Shown: positions 16,802 to 25,424, counted from the first letter of the stretch. The stretch is DNA of 51,659 nt from Bradyrhizobium diversitatis (GCF_016031635.1 NZ_JACEGD010000062.1:1-51659), one strand, 5' to 3'. Notes: generated by a model from the letters alone, not told the origin. Numbers and translations are program-made.

Positions 16802-16876
16802 GCGCAGCCGACAGCCCGGTCCCGCAGGGAGACGCACGGCAAATCCAATGCGGATGGAACAACCAGGCGCCTGGAC

Positions 16877-17059
16877 CTAGACCTCTTCCCGAGTCTTCGT
16901 CTCTGCGTCATAGATTCTGATCCGAAGCATTGGAAAACGCTTCTTCAGCTCCTCCGCACCGGACTTGGCCCCATCCCTGGTCGCAAATTCGGCCTTGAGT
17001 CGGCCATCAACTTCGAGCGCATAACCTGAAGCTGGCAATTCACGGGCAGCTGCAACCAT
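16877..17059 (-). CDS. Small conserved hypothetical, 60 residues
   Basis: Reads MVAAARELPASGYALEVDGRLKAEFATRDGAKSGAEELKKRFPMLRIRIYDAETKTREEV. The ATG at 17059 has AAAAGGA seven bases upstream, which favours it over the ATG 14 codons earlier. It has a beta-beta-alpha-beta look with a basic helix; the product is probably cytoplasmic. It resembles small proteins common in Bradyrhizobium; function unknown. A terminator-like stem follows. Confidence 0.65.
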   Translation of the reverse strand: MVAAARELPASGYALEVDGRLKAEFATRDGAKSGAEELKKRFPMLRIRIYDAETKTREEV

Positions 17060-17439
17060 CTTATTCCTTTTGCGCAGTGAGGAGACTGACGACAACGGCA
17101 TACCGCGAGTCGCGCAAATCGCGCCAGCTCACTTGGATCTTGATTTGCTCCTAAATTGAAGACCTTCGATTCGTCGCCAGTTTGAAAACAGCCTTCGAAA
17201 TCAACCCAAATTTTATAAACCTGAAAAACTACAAACCATCCACTGGGTTCGGGCATGAGATCGGATTGGGTACAGGCCCTTCACTGGCCTATCGGCTCAA
17301 CATGGCCGGAGGGCCACGAGTAGAACCGGGTCAGTCGCGCTTTAAACGTGGACAAACCCTCATTGCAACTCGTCCGACTGGCTAGCCGATGATACCAGTC
17401 TATCGGGATGCTGATTTCATAGGCATTTGGGAGGACGTC
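17060..17439. other. Intergenic, no gene seen
   Basis: About 380 bases between divergent genes. A 67-codon plus-strand frame (17182-17385) has no ribosome site and odd composition. 17195-17250 is AT-rich and could carry promoters for either side. Confidence 0.45.
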
Positions 17440-17676
17440 ATGGCTAGCATCGGTCATGGGCTGATGATCAAGTTTGGGCTCGCGCACCAGCCGTCGCCAG
17501 AAAAGGCCGACGAGTGGGCTCGATCGACCAGAGAGCTTATCCGCCAGGGACTGAGCCAGGAACTAGCGGGAGAGCAGGCTGCTAAACGCCTGTTCACCGA
17601 CTACAAGACCAGGGTTTATGCCTCGGAGGCCGACACTATCGCGCTTCTGCTGCAGCAGGCCGGCGACAAGAAGTAA
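17440..17676 (+). CDS. Unrecognised small helical protein (first of a pair)
   Basis: 78 residues from the ATG at 17440, chosen because GGGAGG lies five bases upstream. Sequence: MASIGHGLMIKFGLAHQPSPEKADEWARSTRELIRQGLSQELAGEQAAKRLFTDYKTRVYASEADTIALLLQQAGDKK. It is almost entirely helical and soluble; no family is recognised. Its stop overlaps the start of the next gene (TAATG), so the two are translationally coupled. The small-soluble plus membrane-anchored arrangement recalls toxin-antitoxin or defence pairs, but nothing in the residues proves that. Confidence 0.7.
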   Translation: MASIGHGLMIKFGLAHQPSPEKADEWARSTRELIRQGLSQELAGEQAAKRLFTDYKTRVYASEADTIALLLQQAGDKK

Positions 17677-18230
17677 TGATGGAAGAGCTACTGGCCTTCA
17701 TTGCTAAACCGGCTGTCCTGCCAGCGATAACATTCGTAGTAGGGGGAGTGTTTGGCTTCATTGCAACGCGCTTTACGATGACGGCCTCCGAGAGAAGCGC
17801 GCACAAGCAACGCCTGTACGAGAACAGCAACGCTCATAAGCGAGAGAAAGAAAAGAGATATCTTGAGTACGTAGATGCTCTTAGGGCGTATTGCGCCAAG
17901 ACCGCGCCAATATCGCTGGCGGATTTCCAGAGCGTAGCAACAACAGGCGAACTTTATTTTAGTGAACTCAAGATAATTGCATCAGCGGTCATGGATGGAA
18001 GAATTGATACCGCCTCTGCGAGGGACACCTTCATTCCCAATCTAGTTGAGGCGCTGGAAAAGAATATCCCGCAGCACTATGATACGTTGCACAAAATGGC
18101 CGTCAGAATTGGTGTTCCATATGAGGGCAAGTTCAGGCGTCTTAGCTACGAGACGCTTTTCAAAGCAGTAGAAAAATACGCGAGCAACGCGGTGCTTCCT
18201 CCGCTGCTCGCGGCTGAAACTCACGGCTAA
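17676..18230 (+). CDS. Unrecognised membrane-anchored protein (second of a pair)
   Basis: 184 residues (or 183 from the second ATG). One membrane helix near residues 12-32 (VLPAITFVVGGVFGFIATRF) is followed by a charged helical stretch (ERSAHKQRLYENSNAHKREKEKRYLEYVDALRAY) and a helical cytoplasmic domain. The codon use is more AT-rich than most of the window, as in its partner, suggesting recent transfer. No catalytic motif is visible and the family is unknown to me. Confidence 0.7.
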   Translation: MMEELLAFIAKPAVLPAITFVVGGVFGFIATRFTMTASERSAHKQRLYENSNAHKREKEKRYLEYVDALRAYCAKTAPISLADFQSVATTGELYFSELKIIASAVMDGRIDTASARDTFIPNLVEALEKNIPQHYDTLHKMAVRIGVPYEGKFRRLSYETLFKAVEKYASNAVLPPLLAAETHG

Positions 18231-18487
18231 CCCGGCTTCCCCCGAATTACCGCAAACTGCTTCTGCCGTTCTGGCGCGGTCGGAACGGGGCACGATGCCG
18301 GCTGATTTGCATCGACCATCGCACCAACCGTCGGCAGCGCAGGTTTCCTGGAGTGAAGAATGATCGCGGTGAGCGCTGGCGCCCTGTTCTGTTCGATTTG
18401 CCGGGTGACCGGCCAGAAGGTCCAGGGGCTGATCGCGGAGGTCCCTGGCACGCATGAGATGGTAACGACCTCACCTTTTCGAGCCAT
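18227..18487 (-). CDS. Possible small hypothetical protein
   Basis: 86 codons: MARKGEVVTISCVPGTSAISPWTFWPVTRQIEQNRAPALTAIILHSRKPALPTVGAMVDANQ…. There is no strong ribosome site and no recognised domain. It lies 94 bases downstream of fixK on the same strand and converges on the plus-strand pair with a 4-base overlap. It may be real but could be chance. Confidence 0.35.
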   Translation of the reverse strand: MARKGEVVTISCVPGTSAISPWTFWPVTRQIEQNRAPALTAIILHSRKPALPTVGAMVDANQPASCPVPTAPERQKQFAVIRGKPG

Positions 18488-18581
18488 TCACCGCGTTGAT
18501 CCCATTGACGACGCGGTGCTTGGGGGCAACCGCAACAAGGGCCGAAAGAGCTGGCGAAAGCGCGGATTAGAGATTCGATTG

Positions 18582-19256
18582 TCAGGCATTGAGCCGGCTC
18601 AGCGCCGCACGGTTGCGGAGCAGGATGCGGCGGGAGGTTTCCAGCGCGATCGTTCCGGACTGCGCCAGCTGGCTGAAGGTCCGCGACACCGTCTCGATCG
18701 TCAAGCCGAGATAGTCGGCGACGTCCTGACGCGGCATCGGCAATTCGATCGAATGAGCGGCGGCATTGCGGCGCGACATTTCCAGCAGAAACCCGGCCAC
18801 CCGTTCTTCCGCGCTTTTCATCAGCACCATTGAGTGCTCGTGCATACGCTGCAGCTCGCGGACCGCAAGCGTCCAGAGCTGTCTGGCAACATCCTTTTCG
18901 GACTCGGCCCGGGCCATCACGTCGCTGCGTTTGGCGACCAGGACACGCGCCTCCCTGATCGCTTCCGCCGAGGCAAGATGCACCTCGCTCGCTTCGACAT
19001 CGAAGACATCGCCGGGCAGATAGAAGCTGCCGATCTGGCGACGGCCGTCATCCAGCGTGCGACAGGTTCGCACCGCGCCGGAGATGACCTGGTAGAGGTA
19101 TTCCGCCGGATCGTCTTCGCCGTAAATTTCAGCGTTGCGCGCAAAGCGCGTCGAAGCGCCGATCAAGCCCAGCGGGCCTTCGGGCAGGGAATTTGACCGA
19201 ACCGCAGCGGCCGTTCGCGCGCGGATTGAGGATCCGGCGGTTGCGGCGGTGAGCAT
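18582..19256 (-). CDS. fixK: FixK-type CRP/FNR regulator
   Basis: 224 residues from the ATG at 19256 (GGAG eight bases upstream; the frame stays open further upstream without a better start). A cyclic-nucleotide-fold sensor domain (GEDDPAEYLYQVISGAVRTCRTLDDGRRQIGSFYLPGDVFDVEA) is followed by a C-terminal helix-turn-helix PRQDVADYLGLTIETVSRTFSQLAQSGTI. The ETVSR element is the FNR/FixK DNA-reading helix, consistent with TTGAT-N4-ATCAA targets in this window. The N-terminal cysteine cluster of oxygen-sensing FNR is absent (a single Cys remains), so oxygen is probably sensed elsewhere, by FixL. It lies downstream of fixS, not next to fixLJ. The recognition helix has no cysteine, unlike the redox-sensitive FixK2 of B. 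japonicum. Confidence 0.9.
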   Translation of the reverse strand: MLTAATAGSSIRARTAAAVRSNSLPEGPLGLIGASTRFARNAEIYGEDDPAEYLYQVISGAVRTCRTLDDGRRQIGSFYLPGDVFDVEASEVHLASAEAIREARVLVAKRSDVMARAESEKDVARQLWTLAVRELQRMHEHSMVLMKSAEERVAGFLLEMSRRNAAAHSIELPMPRQDVADYLGLTIETVSRTFSQLAQSGTIALETSRRILLRNRAALSRLNA

Positions 19257-19566
19257 GGCAGAAACTCCGGTTTCAATCGTCGGTGACGGCAGTCTGCCCG
19301 CTTCCCCGGGTTTCGAAACTCGTGTCATTCCCCTAAGTATAAATCCGGAGGCACCCCCAATTTTGGCTGGCCTGGCGGAGCGTGCGCCCGTGGGTGAAAT
19401 CGACGGTTGCAGCCCAATCTTCAGCGGATTTCGGTGCAGTGGTCGCGCTGCAACTAAGAATCCGCCTTGCACGGCAAGAGAAATGCCCGACCAAAGTTTA
19501 GCCTTCGGTCTTTTTGCTTGTGCACCCCCCTAAGTTGCGGAATGATCCGCTGCGTTGGGGCCGAAA
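19257..19566. promoter_or_regulatory. Divergent control region upstream of fixK
   Basis: About 310 bases between fixK and the plus-strand pair at 19567. It contains two copies of CCCCTAAGT (19330-19338 and 19527-19535), which read ACTTAGGGG on the fixK strand, ~75 and ~270 bases upstream of its start. They could be binding sites for a regulator such as FixJ, but I cannot match them to a known consensus with confidence. Confidence 0.4.
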
Positions 19567-20151
19567 GTGCAGAAATTCTTGATAGCCTTTTTGACAATCG
19601 TAAGCGTCGCCTTGAGCGCGACCCTTGGGGTCGTACTTCAAGAGTCCCAGGTCTCAACGCTTGAAATCGATCGAGACAGGGCCGCTCTCACCTCCCAGAT
19701 ATCGACCACGCAAGAGGAGAGCGAAAAATACGGACCTGGACTTCTCAAATCTCTAATTGAGGTTCGGCTCGCCATCGCGCGAAATACGCTGGCCATGCTC
19801 GACCAAAAGCGAGCCTCTTTTGTCAGACGTATCACCCTGGACTATCGGCTGGACGGTCGGCCGTTTCACGACGCATCCGACCAAGAACTAAACATGATCC
19901 TTGAAGAGCTCTCGCAGGCAGAGAAGAAGGCTGCCGCCTCTCGGCTTGAGGCCGCGAGATACTCCGGCGGGCTGGCTCAGGCGATGTCTCTTCTAAAGGC
20001 AGAAACTGACGAGTTGAGTGTATCTCAACTCCGATTGAAATTTTACTCCGCAAAGCATGGAATTCCAATGCCGCTTCCGACTCTCACCGAGAATTCGGGC
20101 AAGCCTGCTCAACCACCTGACAAAGTCGTAAAGGATCGTGACGCGCTATGA
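19567..20151 (+). CDS. Unrecognised membrane-anchored coiled-coil protein
   Basis: 194 residues from a GTG at 19567 (a TTG four codons earlier is the other option). An N-terminal hydrophobic helix (FLIAFLTIVSVALSATLGVVL) could be an uncleaved anchor. It is followed by long helical, probably coiled-coil segments (EIDRDRAALTSQISTTQEESEKY…LEELSQAEKKAAASRLEAARY). It is likely inner-membrane bound with a periplasmic body. The stop overlaps the next start by four bases (ATGA), so the two proteins are made together. Confidence 0.7.
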   Translation: MQKFLIAFLTIVSVALSATLGVVLQESQVSTLEIDRDRAALTSQISTTQEESEKYGPGLLKSLIEVRLAIARNTLAMLDQKRASFVRRITLDYRLDGRPFHDASDQELNMILEELSQAEKKAAASRLEAARYSGGLAQAMSLLKAETDELSVSQLRLKFYSAKHGIPMPLPTLTENSGKPAQPPDKVVKDRDAL

Positions 20152-20750
20152 AGTATGCTCTTGGCCTGATTGCATTCGCAGCATCGTGCCTCGCCTTGCC
20201 TACGCACGCACAGTCGCCCGCAACAGATGGTCCGATCGGTCTTGTCTGGGGAAGTTCCTCCGCTGAGATTCAAGCCAACGGGGTCGAACTCAAAGAAATT
20301 GAAGGAACGGACTTCGGAAAGAGCTATCTCGCATCGAAGATGGAAAAAGCGCTGGCGGACCAAAGCGGAGCGTTACTGTCATTCGGGTTCAACGACAAGC
20401 TTTGGCGTGTCCTTATAACCAGCCGTCCGTTCAGCGAAGACCCGGCAGGTAGTGCGGCGCTGGCTCGCTACGACGAGCTAGCTGGTCTACTGTCAGACAA
20501 ATACGGAAAAGGAACTCAAGTTCACAGGCTTGGTGAATCGATATACGCTCAATCAGGCTACTTCGTTGCAGGTATACGCGGCGGTCAATCGAGGTGGTTT
20601 ACGAATTTCGATACCTTCAACCTTTTCATTCAACTTGGTCTCACGGCCAGTGATAGCTCCACCGCAACGTGGCGCTTGATCTACGAGAACAAAATATTTC
20701 GACGAGACTTTGAGGCATCGAAGCGTTCACGGGAGAAGGGGACCTTATAA
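20148..20750 (+). CDS. Unrecognised secreted protein (second of a pair)
   Basis: 200 residues with a classical signal peptide: MKYALGLIAFAASCLALPTHA, cleavage probably after THA (residue ~21), then QSPATDGPIGLVWGSSSAEIQANGVELKEIEG. The body looks globular and periplasmic; I do not recognise the family. Its ATG is inside the stop of the preceding gene. The pair is divergent from fixK and convergent with the fix operon. Confidence 0.7.
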   Translation: MKYALGLIAFAASCLALPTHAQSPATDGPIGLVWGSSSAEIQANGVELKEIEGTDFGKSYLASKMEKALADQSGALLSFGFNDKLWRVLITSRPFSEDPAGSAALARYDELAGLLSDKYGKGTQVHRLGESIYAQSGYFVAGIRGGQSRWFTNFDTFNLFIQLGLTASDSSTATWRLIYENKIFRRDFEASKRSREKGTL

Positions 20751-20794
20751 CCTGGTGAGACGCTAGCTTTTCTGAACTGCCGGCATCGGGTGAC

Positions 20795-21046
20795 TTAGTT
20801 CCATGGCGGAAGCAGATAACGATTTAGAGACACCTTACGTCCTCCTTGATACGCAAGCATTTGTGCAAACAAGAGGTCGAGCTTGTAGTTTAAGTCGGGT
20901 TCGCGGGTCAGTTTGATTATGGTGTTACGCATCATCGATCTGACAAATTCACGATCTATCGCATGATCACAGCTGAAGCCGACATCTTCTTGTGTCTCCC
21001 ATAAGCTGACCAATTCCCCCAGCTGCTGTTGATAGGTGGGCGGCAA
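20795..21046 (-). CDS. Possible 83-residue protein overlapping the fixS tail
   Basis: From a TTG at 21046 the frame reads MPPTYQQQLGELVSLWETQEDVGFSCDHAIDREFVRSMMRNTIIKLTREPDLNYKLDLLFAQMLAYQGGRKVSLNRYLLPPWN. It reads like protein and stays open upstream in the same frame without ATG. It overlaps the 3' end of the fixS frame. Either it is a short coupled gene or the two were joined by rearrangement. Family unknown. Confidence 0.4.
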   Translation of the reverse strand: MPPTYQQQLGELVSLWETQEDVGFSCDHAIDREFVRSMMRNTIIKLTREPDLNYKLDLLFAQMLAYQGGRKVSLNRYLLPPWN

Positions 21047-21339
21047 TCGCCGAGCGGTGGCGACCGTTCGCTTACCGAACCCCCGCTCGATTCGCCGCCC
21101 AGGTGTCCTGGGGCTTGCTGATGGTCTTTGCCAGGATTGCGATCGCGTTGCTGATGCTGGGCGCTCGCCGGGTGCGCCGAGGTGGAGGATGTCTCAGGCG
21201 GCTCGTCATCGGCGATCGCCCGCCAAGCGGCGCCATCGAGATCGTCATACTGGCCATTCCTGAGCGACCACAGAAAGGCCGCAAGGCCGAGCCCGCCAAG
21301 CGCGATCGCAAGCGGCACCAGATAGAGCAGGACTTCCAT
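20956..21339 (-). CDS. fixS: FixS, cbb3 oxidase maturation protein, with unusual long tail
   Basis: The start overlaps the fixI stop (TGATG). The first ~48 residues are typical: MEVLLYLVPLAIALGGLGLAAFLWSLRNGQYDDLDGAAWRAIADDE, one membrane helix then the conserved acidic YDDLDGAAWRA segment. FixS is needed for cofactor insertion and assembly of the cbb3 oxidase. Known FixS/CcoS proteins end here at ~50-70 residues. This frame instead runs to 127 residues through a Gln/Ser/Pro-rich, low-order stretch, which looks like read-through after loss of the original stop. Confidence 0.85.
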   Translation of the reverse strand: MEVLLYLVPLAIALGGLGLAAFLWSLRNGQYDDLDGAAWRAIADDEPPETSSTSAHPASAQHQQRDRNPGKDHQQAPGHLGGESSGGSVSERSPPLGDCRPPINSSWGNWSAYGRHKKMSASAVIMR

Positions 21340-23528
21340 CAGGCGGGCTCCCTCTGCCGGCGCGCGCGCAAGGCATTGAGCATCACGAGCAGCGATGATC
21401 CGGACATCGCGGCCGCGGCGATCAGCGGCGTCACCAGGCCGGCCATGGCGAGCGGCACGGCGAGCGCGTTGTAGATCACCGCGAGCCAGAGGTTCTGCCG
21501 CATCAGCCGCACCGCCTGGCGCGAAACGGCGATTGCGGCTTGCACGGGTGCGAGCCGCTCGCCGAGAAACACCGCATGCGCCACCGACTGACTGAGATGC
21601 GTCGCGGTGACCGGCGACATCGAGGCGTGAGCACCGGCGAGCGCTGGCGCATCGTTCAGACCGTCTCCGACCATCAGCACCTTGTGGCTGTGGCGCGCGA
21701 GCTCGTCGATGCGGGCGATCTTGTCGACCGGGGTCACGTCGGCGCGCCATTGGAAAATGCCGAGCGCTTCGGCAGCGGCCCTGACGGCCGGCTCCCGGTC
21801 GCCGGAGAGCATCTCCACCGTCAAGCCCATCCGCTGCAGTGCAGAGACGGTGTTCGCCGCATCAGGACGGATCCGCTGCCGGACTGCGAAGACATGGCGC
21901 ATCAAACCATGTCGAAACGCGACGACCGATGCCTCGGGATCGTTCTGCAGAATCCGGTTAGCCGGCTCATCGGCGCCGCACCAGGACGGCCGCCCGAGCC
22001 TGATGTCGACACCATCGACGACGCCGGACACGCCCTGCCCCGGTACCTCAGCGATGCCCGGCAGCGGCGCTTTTGCGCCTGCCGCGCGCGCAACCGCGGC
22101 GGCGACCGGATGGCGGCTCGAGAGCGCCAGGCGGCCGGCCAAATCGAAGACATCGGCAGGAATTGACGCGGCATTTGCAACGTCGAGCTCGGGCAGAGTC
22201 AGCGTGCCGGTCTTATCGAAGATCACCCGATCGACCTCAGCGATCCGCTCGATCGCCTCACCTGCATTGAGCAACACGCCTGAGCCGAACAGGGCGCCGG
22301 AGGCCACCGTCTGAACGGCTGGAATGGCGAGGCCGAGCGCGCAGGGACAGGTGATGATGAGGACCGCGATTGCAATCACGATTGCATCGTGGAGCGTGGC
22401 GCCTGCGATAAGCCAGCCGATCATCGTCAGCAGCGCCGTGGCGTGAACGAGGGGGGCATAAAGTCGTGAGGCACGTTCGGCAAGGCGCAGATAGCGCGAA
22501 CGCGATTGCAGGGCATTTTCCAGCAGCCGGGAGATTTCAGACAGAAGCGTTGCTTCGGAAGCCGCCGAGACGCGCACGCGCAGCGCGCCGGATCGCACCA
22601 GGGTCCCGGCGTAGACCGCACTTCCGGCGACTGCCGTCGCTGGCCGTGTCTCGCCGGTAATCAGGCTCTGATCTATCTCGGAGCGGCCGCTGAGGACAGC
22701 GCCGTCGACGGCCGACCGCTCTCCGGGACGGAGCAGCACGATGTCACCGGGGTGGATCGCGGCGACGGGAACGGTGCGGATCTCCTCGTCAGTGATGAAT
22801 TTTGTTGCCGTTTCCGCCTTCAGCGCGGCAAGATTGCCGGCAAAGGCGCGGGTGCGCCGACGCATGTTCTGATCGAGATAACGGCCCGCGAGCAGGAATG
22901 CGATCAGCATGATTGCCGCGTCGAAATAGGCGTGCTCGGCATGCGCAGCCGTTTCGAACAGCGACATCGTCAGCGCCAGGACGATGCCGATCGAAATCGG
23001 CACATCCATGTTGACACGGCGCGCACGCAGCGCCGCACAGGCCGACGCAAAGAACGGCTGGGCCGAATAGGCTGCCGCCGGCAGCACGATCAGTGCGGAG
23101 AGCCAATGAAAGAAGTCGCGCTGCTCACCCAGCATGTCACTGAGATTGCCGGACCAGACCGGCACCGACAGCATCATCACATTCATCGCCGCGAAAGCGG
23201 CAACACCCAGGCGCCGCAGCAGCGCGCCCGCGAGATCGGCTTCCCGTGTCTCTGCGCGCGCCGGCTCGAACGGATGGGCCTTGTAGCCGAGCTCGGCGAG
23301 ACGAACGACGAAGAGCGCAGGATCCACCGCGCCCGCCTTCCACTCCAGCGCCAGGCGCCGATCGGTCAGATTGACCCGCGCCAAGGTGACATCCGGGATC
23401 TGCGACAAGTTGCACTCGATCTTGGCCATGCAGCCGGCGCAACAGATGCCGTCGACGGCGAGATCGAGGCGCAGGTGATCCGGGCCGGACTTCTTCAGGA
23501 AGTGCGAAAAATCAATGGTCGATTGCAT
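21339..23528 (-). CDS. fixI: FixI, copper-transporting P-type ATPase
   Basis: 729 residues from the ATG at 23528. A heavy-metal-binding domain with CCAGC (29-33) is followed by eight membrane helices, TGET (291-294), the transport motif CPC (394-396), the phosphorylation site DKTGT (438-442) and GDGLNDAP near 636. FixI/CcoI moves copper to the membrane face for the CuB site of the cbb3 oxidase. It starts 11 bases after fixH and ends overlapping fixS. All catalytic residues are intact. Confidence 0.97.
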   Translation of the reverse strand: MQSTIDFSHFLKKSGPDHLRLDLAVDGICCAGCMAKIECNLSQIPDVTLARVNLTDRRLALEWKAGAVDPALFVVRLAELGYKAHPFEPARAETREADLAGALLRRLGVAAFAAMNVMMLSVPVWSGNLSDMLGEQRDFFHWLSALIVLPAAAYSAQPFFASACAALRARRVNMDVPISIGIVLALTMSLFETAAHAEHAYFDAAIMLIAFLLAGRYLDQNMRRRTRAFAGNLAALKAETATKFITDEEIRTVPVAAIHPGDIVLLRPGERSAVDGAVLSGRSEIDQSLITGETRPATAVAGSAVYAGTLVRSGALRVRVSAASEATLLSEISRLLENALQSRSRYLRLAERASRLYAPLVHATALLTMIGWLIAGATLHDAIVIAIAVLIITCPCALGLAIPAVQTVASGALFGSGVLLNAGEAIERIAEVDRVIFDKTGTLTLPELDVANAASIPADVFDLAGRLALSSRHPVAAAVARAAGAKAPLPGIAEVPGQGVSGVVDGVDIRLGRPSWCGADEPANRILQNDPEASVVAFRHGLMRHVFAVRQRIRPDAANTVSALQRMGLTVEMLSGDREPAVRAAAEALGIFQWRADVTPVDKIARIDELARHSHKVLMVGDGLNDAPALAGAHASMSPVTATHLSQSVAHAVFLGERLAPVQAAIAVSRQAVRLMRQNLWLAVIYNALAVPLAMAGLVTPLIAAAAMSGSSLLVMLNALRARRQREPA

Positions 23529-23539
23529 GGCAGCACGCC

Positions 23540-24040
23540 TCAGTTCAAAACAACGCGGTTGCGCGACAGGAACAGGCGCTTTCCGTCCCGCTCGGCCTCG
23601 ATCACCAGGTCCCATTGCCCCACCGCAACGCCATGCGCAATGCCGTGGTAGTTGCCGCCGCCCCCCTCGGTCATCGCAAACGCCTGGTCGGCTCGGCGGT
23701 CGGTCGGCCGCTCGAGCCGGCCGAAGACCGACAACCCGGCAAGCGGCGCGCCGTCCTGCGCCTTCGCGACCAGAGTCAGCCGGGCCGTCCCGCCGGCCTG
23801 GCGCTCGATATGCGCATCGATTTTCCAATCGCGCCCGTTCTGCTGATGCGCAGCCTGGATGTCCCTTTGATAGGCAAGGCTCGCGCTATAGGCGCTGTCG
23901 ACGTCGGTACCCGGCAGCGTGGTAATGGCAAGCCGCATCATCACCGCGTTGACGCCGATCACGACGGCAAAGAAAGAAAGTACGGCGATCAGGACAAAGC
24001 GCCCGGTGATCGGCCGTATGGCGGATGAAGAGGTTGTCAT
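23540..24040 (-). CDS. fixH: FixH, cbb3 oxidase assembly protein
   Basis: 166 residues. One N-terminal membrane helix (GRFVLIAVLSFFAVVIGVNAVMMRLA) precedes a periplasmic domain (YQRDIQAAHQQNGRDWKIDAHIERQAGGTARLTLVAKAQDGAPLAGL…), as in FixH/CcoH. CcoH stabilises the assembling CcoNOP complex. It lies between fixG and fixI with 11-19-base gaps, all in one operon. Confidence 0.95.
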   Translation of the reverse strand: MTTSSSAIRPITGRFVLIAVLSFFAVVIGVNAVMMRLAITTLPGTDVDSAYSASLAYQRDIQAAHQQNGRDWKIDAHIERQAGGTARLTLVAKAQDGAPLAGLSVFGRLERPTDRRADQAFAMTEGGGGNYHGIAHGVAVGQWDLVIEAERDGKRLFLSRNRVVLN

Positions 24041-24059
24041 GTCCGGTTTCCTTCCGATT

Positions 24060-25424
24060 TCAGGGCGTCACAAAATGATCGGTGGCGGAGGCAACCTCGC
24101 CGAGCCCGATGTCGGTGATGCGGAACTTCACCGGCTGGGTCTTCTCCATTGTCTCGCCGAAGGGTGCAGTCACCAGCACGCGCAACTCGGTGGTGGCATC
24201 GCGCGCGAGGACGATCATGGGCCGGTCCGGCGTGACGGAATCGACGCCGGCGATGTGGATCTGCGCGTTGGCGGGGCCGTCGACATCGACGGCAATCACG
24301 CGATCAAATCCGCGCTTGTTGAGGAAGCGCAGCGTATAGCCGTTGCGGATCGCGCCGGCGCTGAGCTTGACCGCCACGGGGTTACGGTCGTGCAGCACGT
24401 TGAGGTCCAGCAGCGAGCGCGTCAGCAGCGCATACAGCATCACCGCGCAAACCATGCCGATCAGCGCCGCGTAGACGACCGTCCGGGCGCGAATCGGCTT
24501 AAAGACTTCCTTTTGGCCGGCGATCCTGCGATTGCCATTGAGGTCGTTGTCGTAGCCGATCAGCCGCGTCGGCCGACCGATCTTCCCCATCACGGTATCG
24601 CAGGCATCGATGCAGAGGCCGCACTGGATGCAGCCGAGCTGCGCACCGTTGCGGATGTCGATGCCGGTCGGGCAGACCGCGACGCACTGGTTGCAATCGA
24701 TGCACTCACCGATCTTCTCGCCCAGAGCGCGCAGGTCTCTTCCTTTCTTCATCGAGCAACGCGGCTCGCCGCGGTCGTATTTGTAGGTGACGTTGAGCGC
24801 CCACTCATCGGTGAGCGCGGCCTGGATGCGCGGCCACGGGCACATGTACAGACAGACCTGCTCCCGTGCGTGGCCGGCCAGGAGATAGGTGGAAACCGTC
24901 AGAATGCCGATCCAGATATAGGCGATCGCCGGCGCGTGCAACGTGGCGAGATCCTTCACCAGCGCCGGTGCATCCGAGAAATAGAGGACCCAGGCGCCGC
25001 CGGTCCACCAGGCGATCATCAGCCAGATCGCGTGCTTCAACGCGCGCCGCGCCAGGCGATTGGCTGTCAGCGGACCGGCATCGGCCTTGATTCGCGCGCG
25101 GCGGTCGCCCTCGGTCCAGCGTTCCACCGCATAGAACAGGTCCGTCCACACCGTCTGTGGACAGAGATAGCCGCACCAGATGCGGCCGCCGAGCGCATTC
25201 ATCAGGAACAAGGTGAAGGCAGCGAGGATCAACAACCCGGTGAAGTAGTAGAACTCCTGCGGCCACAGCTCGATGAAGAAGAAATAGAAGCGCTGGTTGG
25301 GAAAATCGATCAGCACGGCCTGGTCGGGCGCGCCGAGGCCGCGATTCCAGCGCACCAACGGCAGCAGGTAATAGACGCCGAGGCAAAGCGCCAGGCTCCA
25401 TTCCCGCAAGGCGAACGGCTTCAC
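24060..25424 (-). CDS. fixG: FixG, membrane iron-sulfur protein, doubtful N-terminus
   Basis: Membrane segments (GVYYLLPLVRW…, FIELWPQEFYYFTGLLILAAF) surround two 4Fe-4S sets, CIDCNQCVAVCP and CIQCGLCIDAC, and a C-terminal periplasmic domain follows. FixG/CcoG is implicated in copper delivery during cbb3 assembly. The frame is open far into fixP, but the only start close to the expected position is a GTG at 25424, giving ~454 residues. Related FixG proteins begin ~20-25 residues earlier. The usual N-terminus seems lost where fixP (stop at 25459) abuts fixG. An ATG at 25598 inside fixP is a less likely start. Confidence 0.92.
   Translation of the reverse strand: MKPFALREWSLALCLGVYYLLPLVRWNRGLGAPDQAVLIDFPNQRFYFFFIELWPQEFYYFTGLLILAAFTLFLMNALGGRIWCGYLCPQTVWTDLFYAVERWTEGDRRARIKADAGPLTANRLARRALKHAIWLMIAWWTGGAWVLYFSDAPALVKDLATLHAPAIAYIWIGILTVSTYLLAGHAREQVCLYMCPWPRIQAALTDEWALNVTYKYDRGEPRCSMKKGRDLRALGEKIGECIDCNQCVAVCPTGIDIRNGAQLGCIQCGLCIDACDTVMGKIGRPTRLIGYDNDLNGNRRIAGQKEVFKPIRARTVVYAALIGMVCAVMLYALLTRSLLDLNVLHDRNPVAVKLSAGAIRNGYTLRFLNKRGFDRVIAVDVDGPANAQIHIAGVDSVTPDRPMIVLARDATTELRVLVTAPFGETMEKTQPVKFRITDIGLGEVASATDHFVTP

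Noticed and set aside
17182..17385. 67-codon plus-strand frame in the intergenic region
   Set aside because: No ribosome site, no recognisable content, and the next gene has a strong ribosome site of its own.
18582..19256. Calling the CRP/FNR gene an FNR oxygen sensor
   Set aside because: The N-terminal cysteine cluster for the 4Fe-4S centre is absent, so FixK type fits better.
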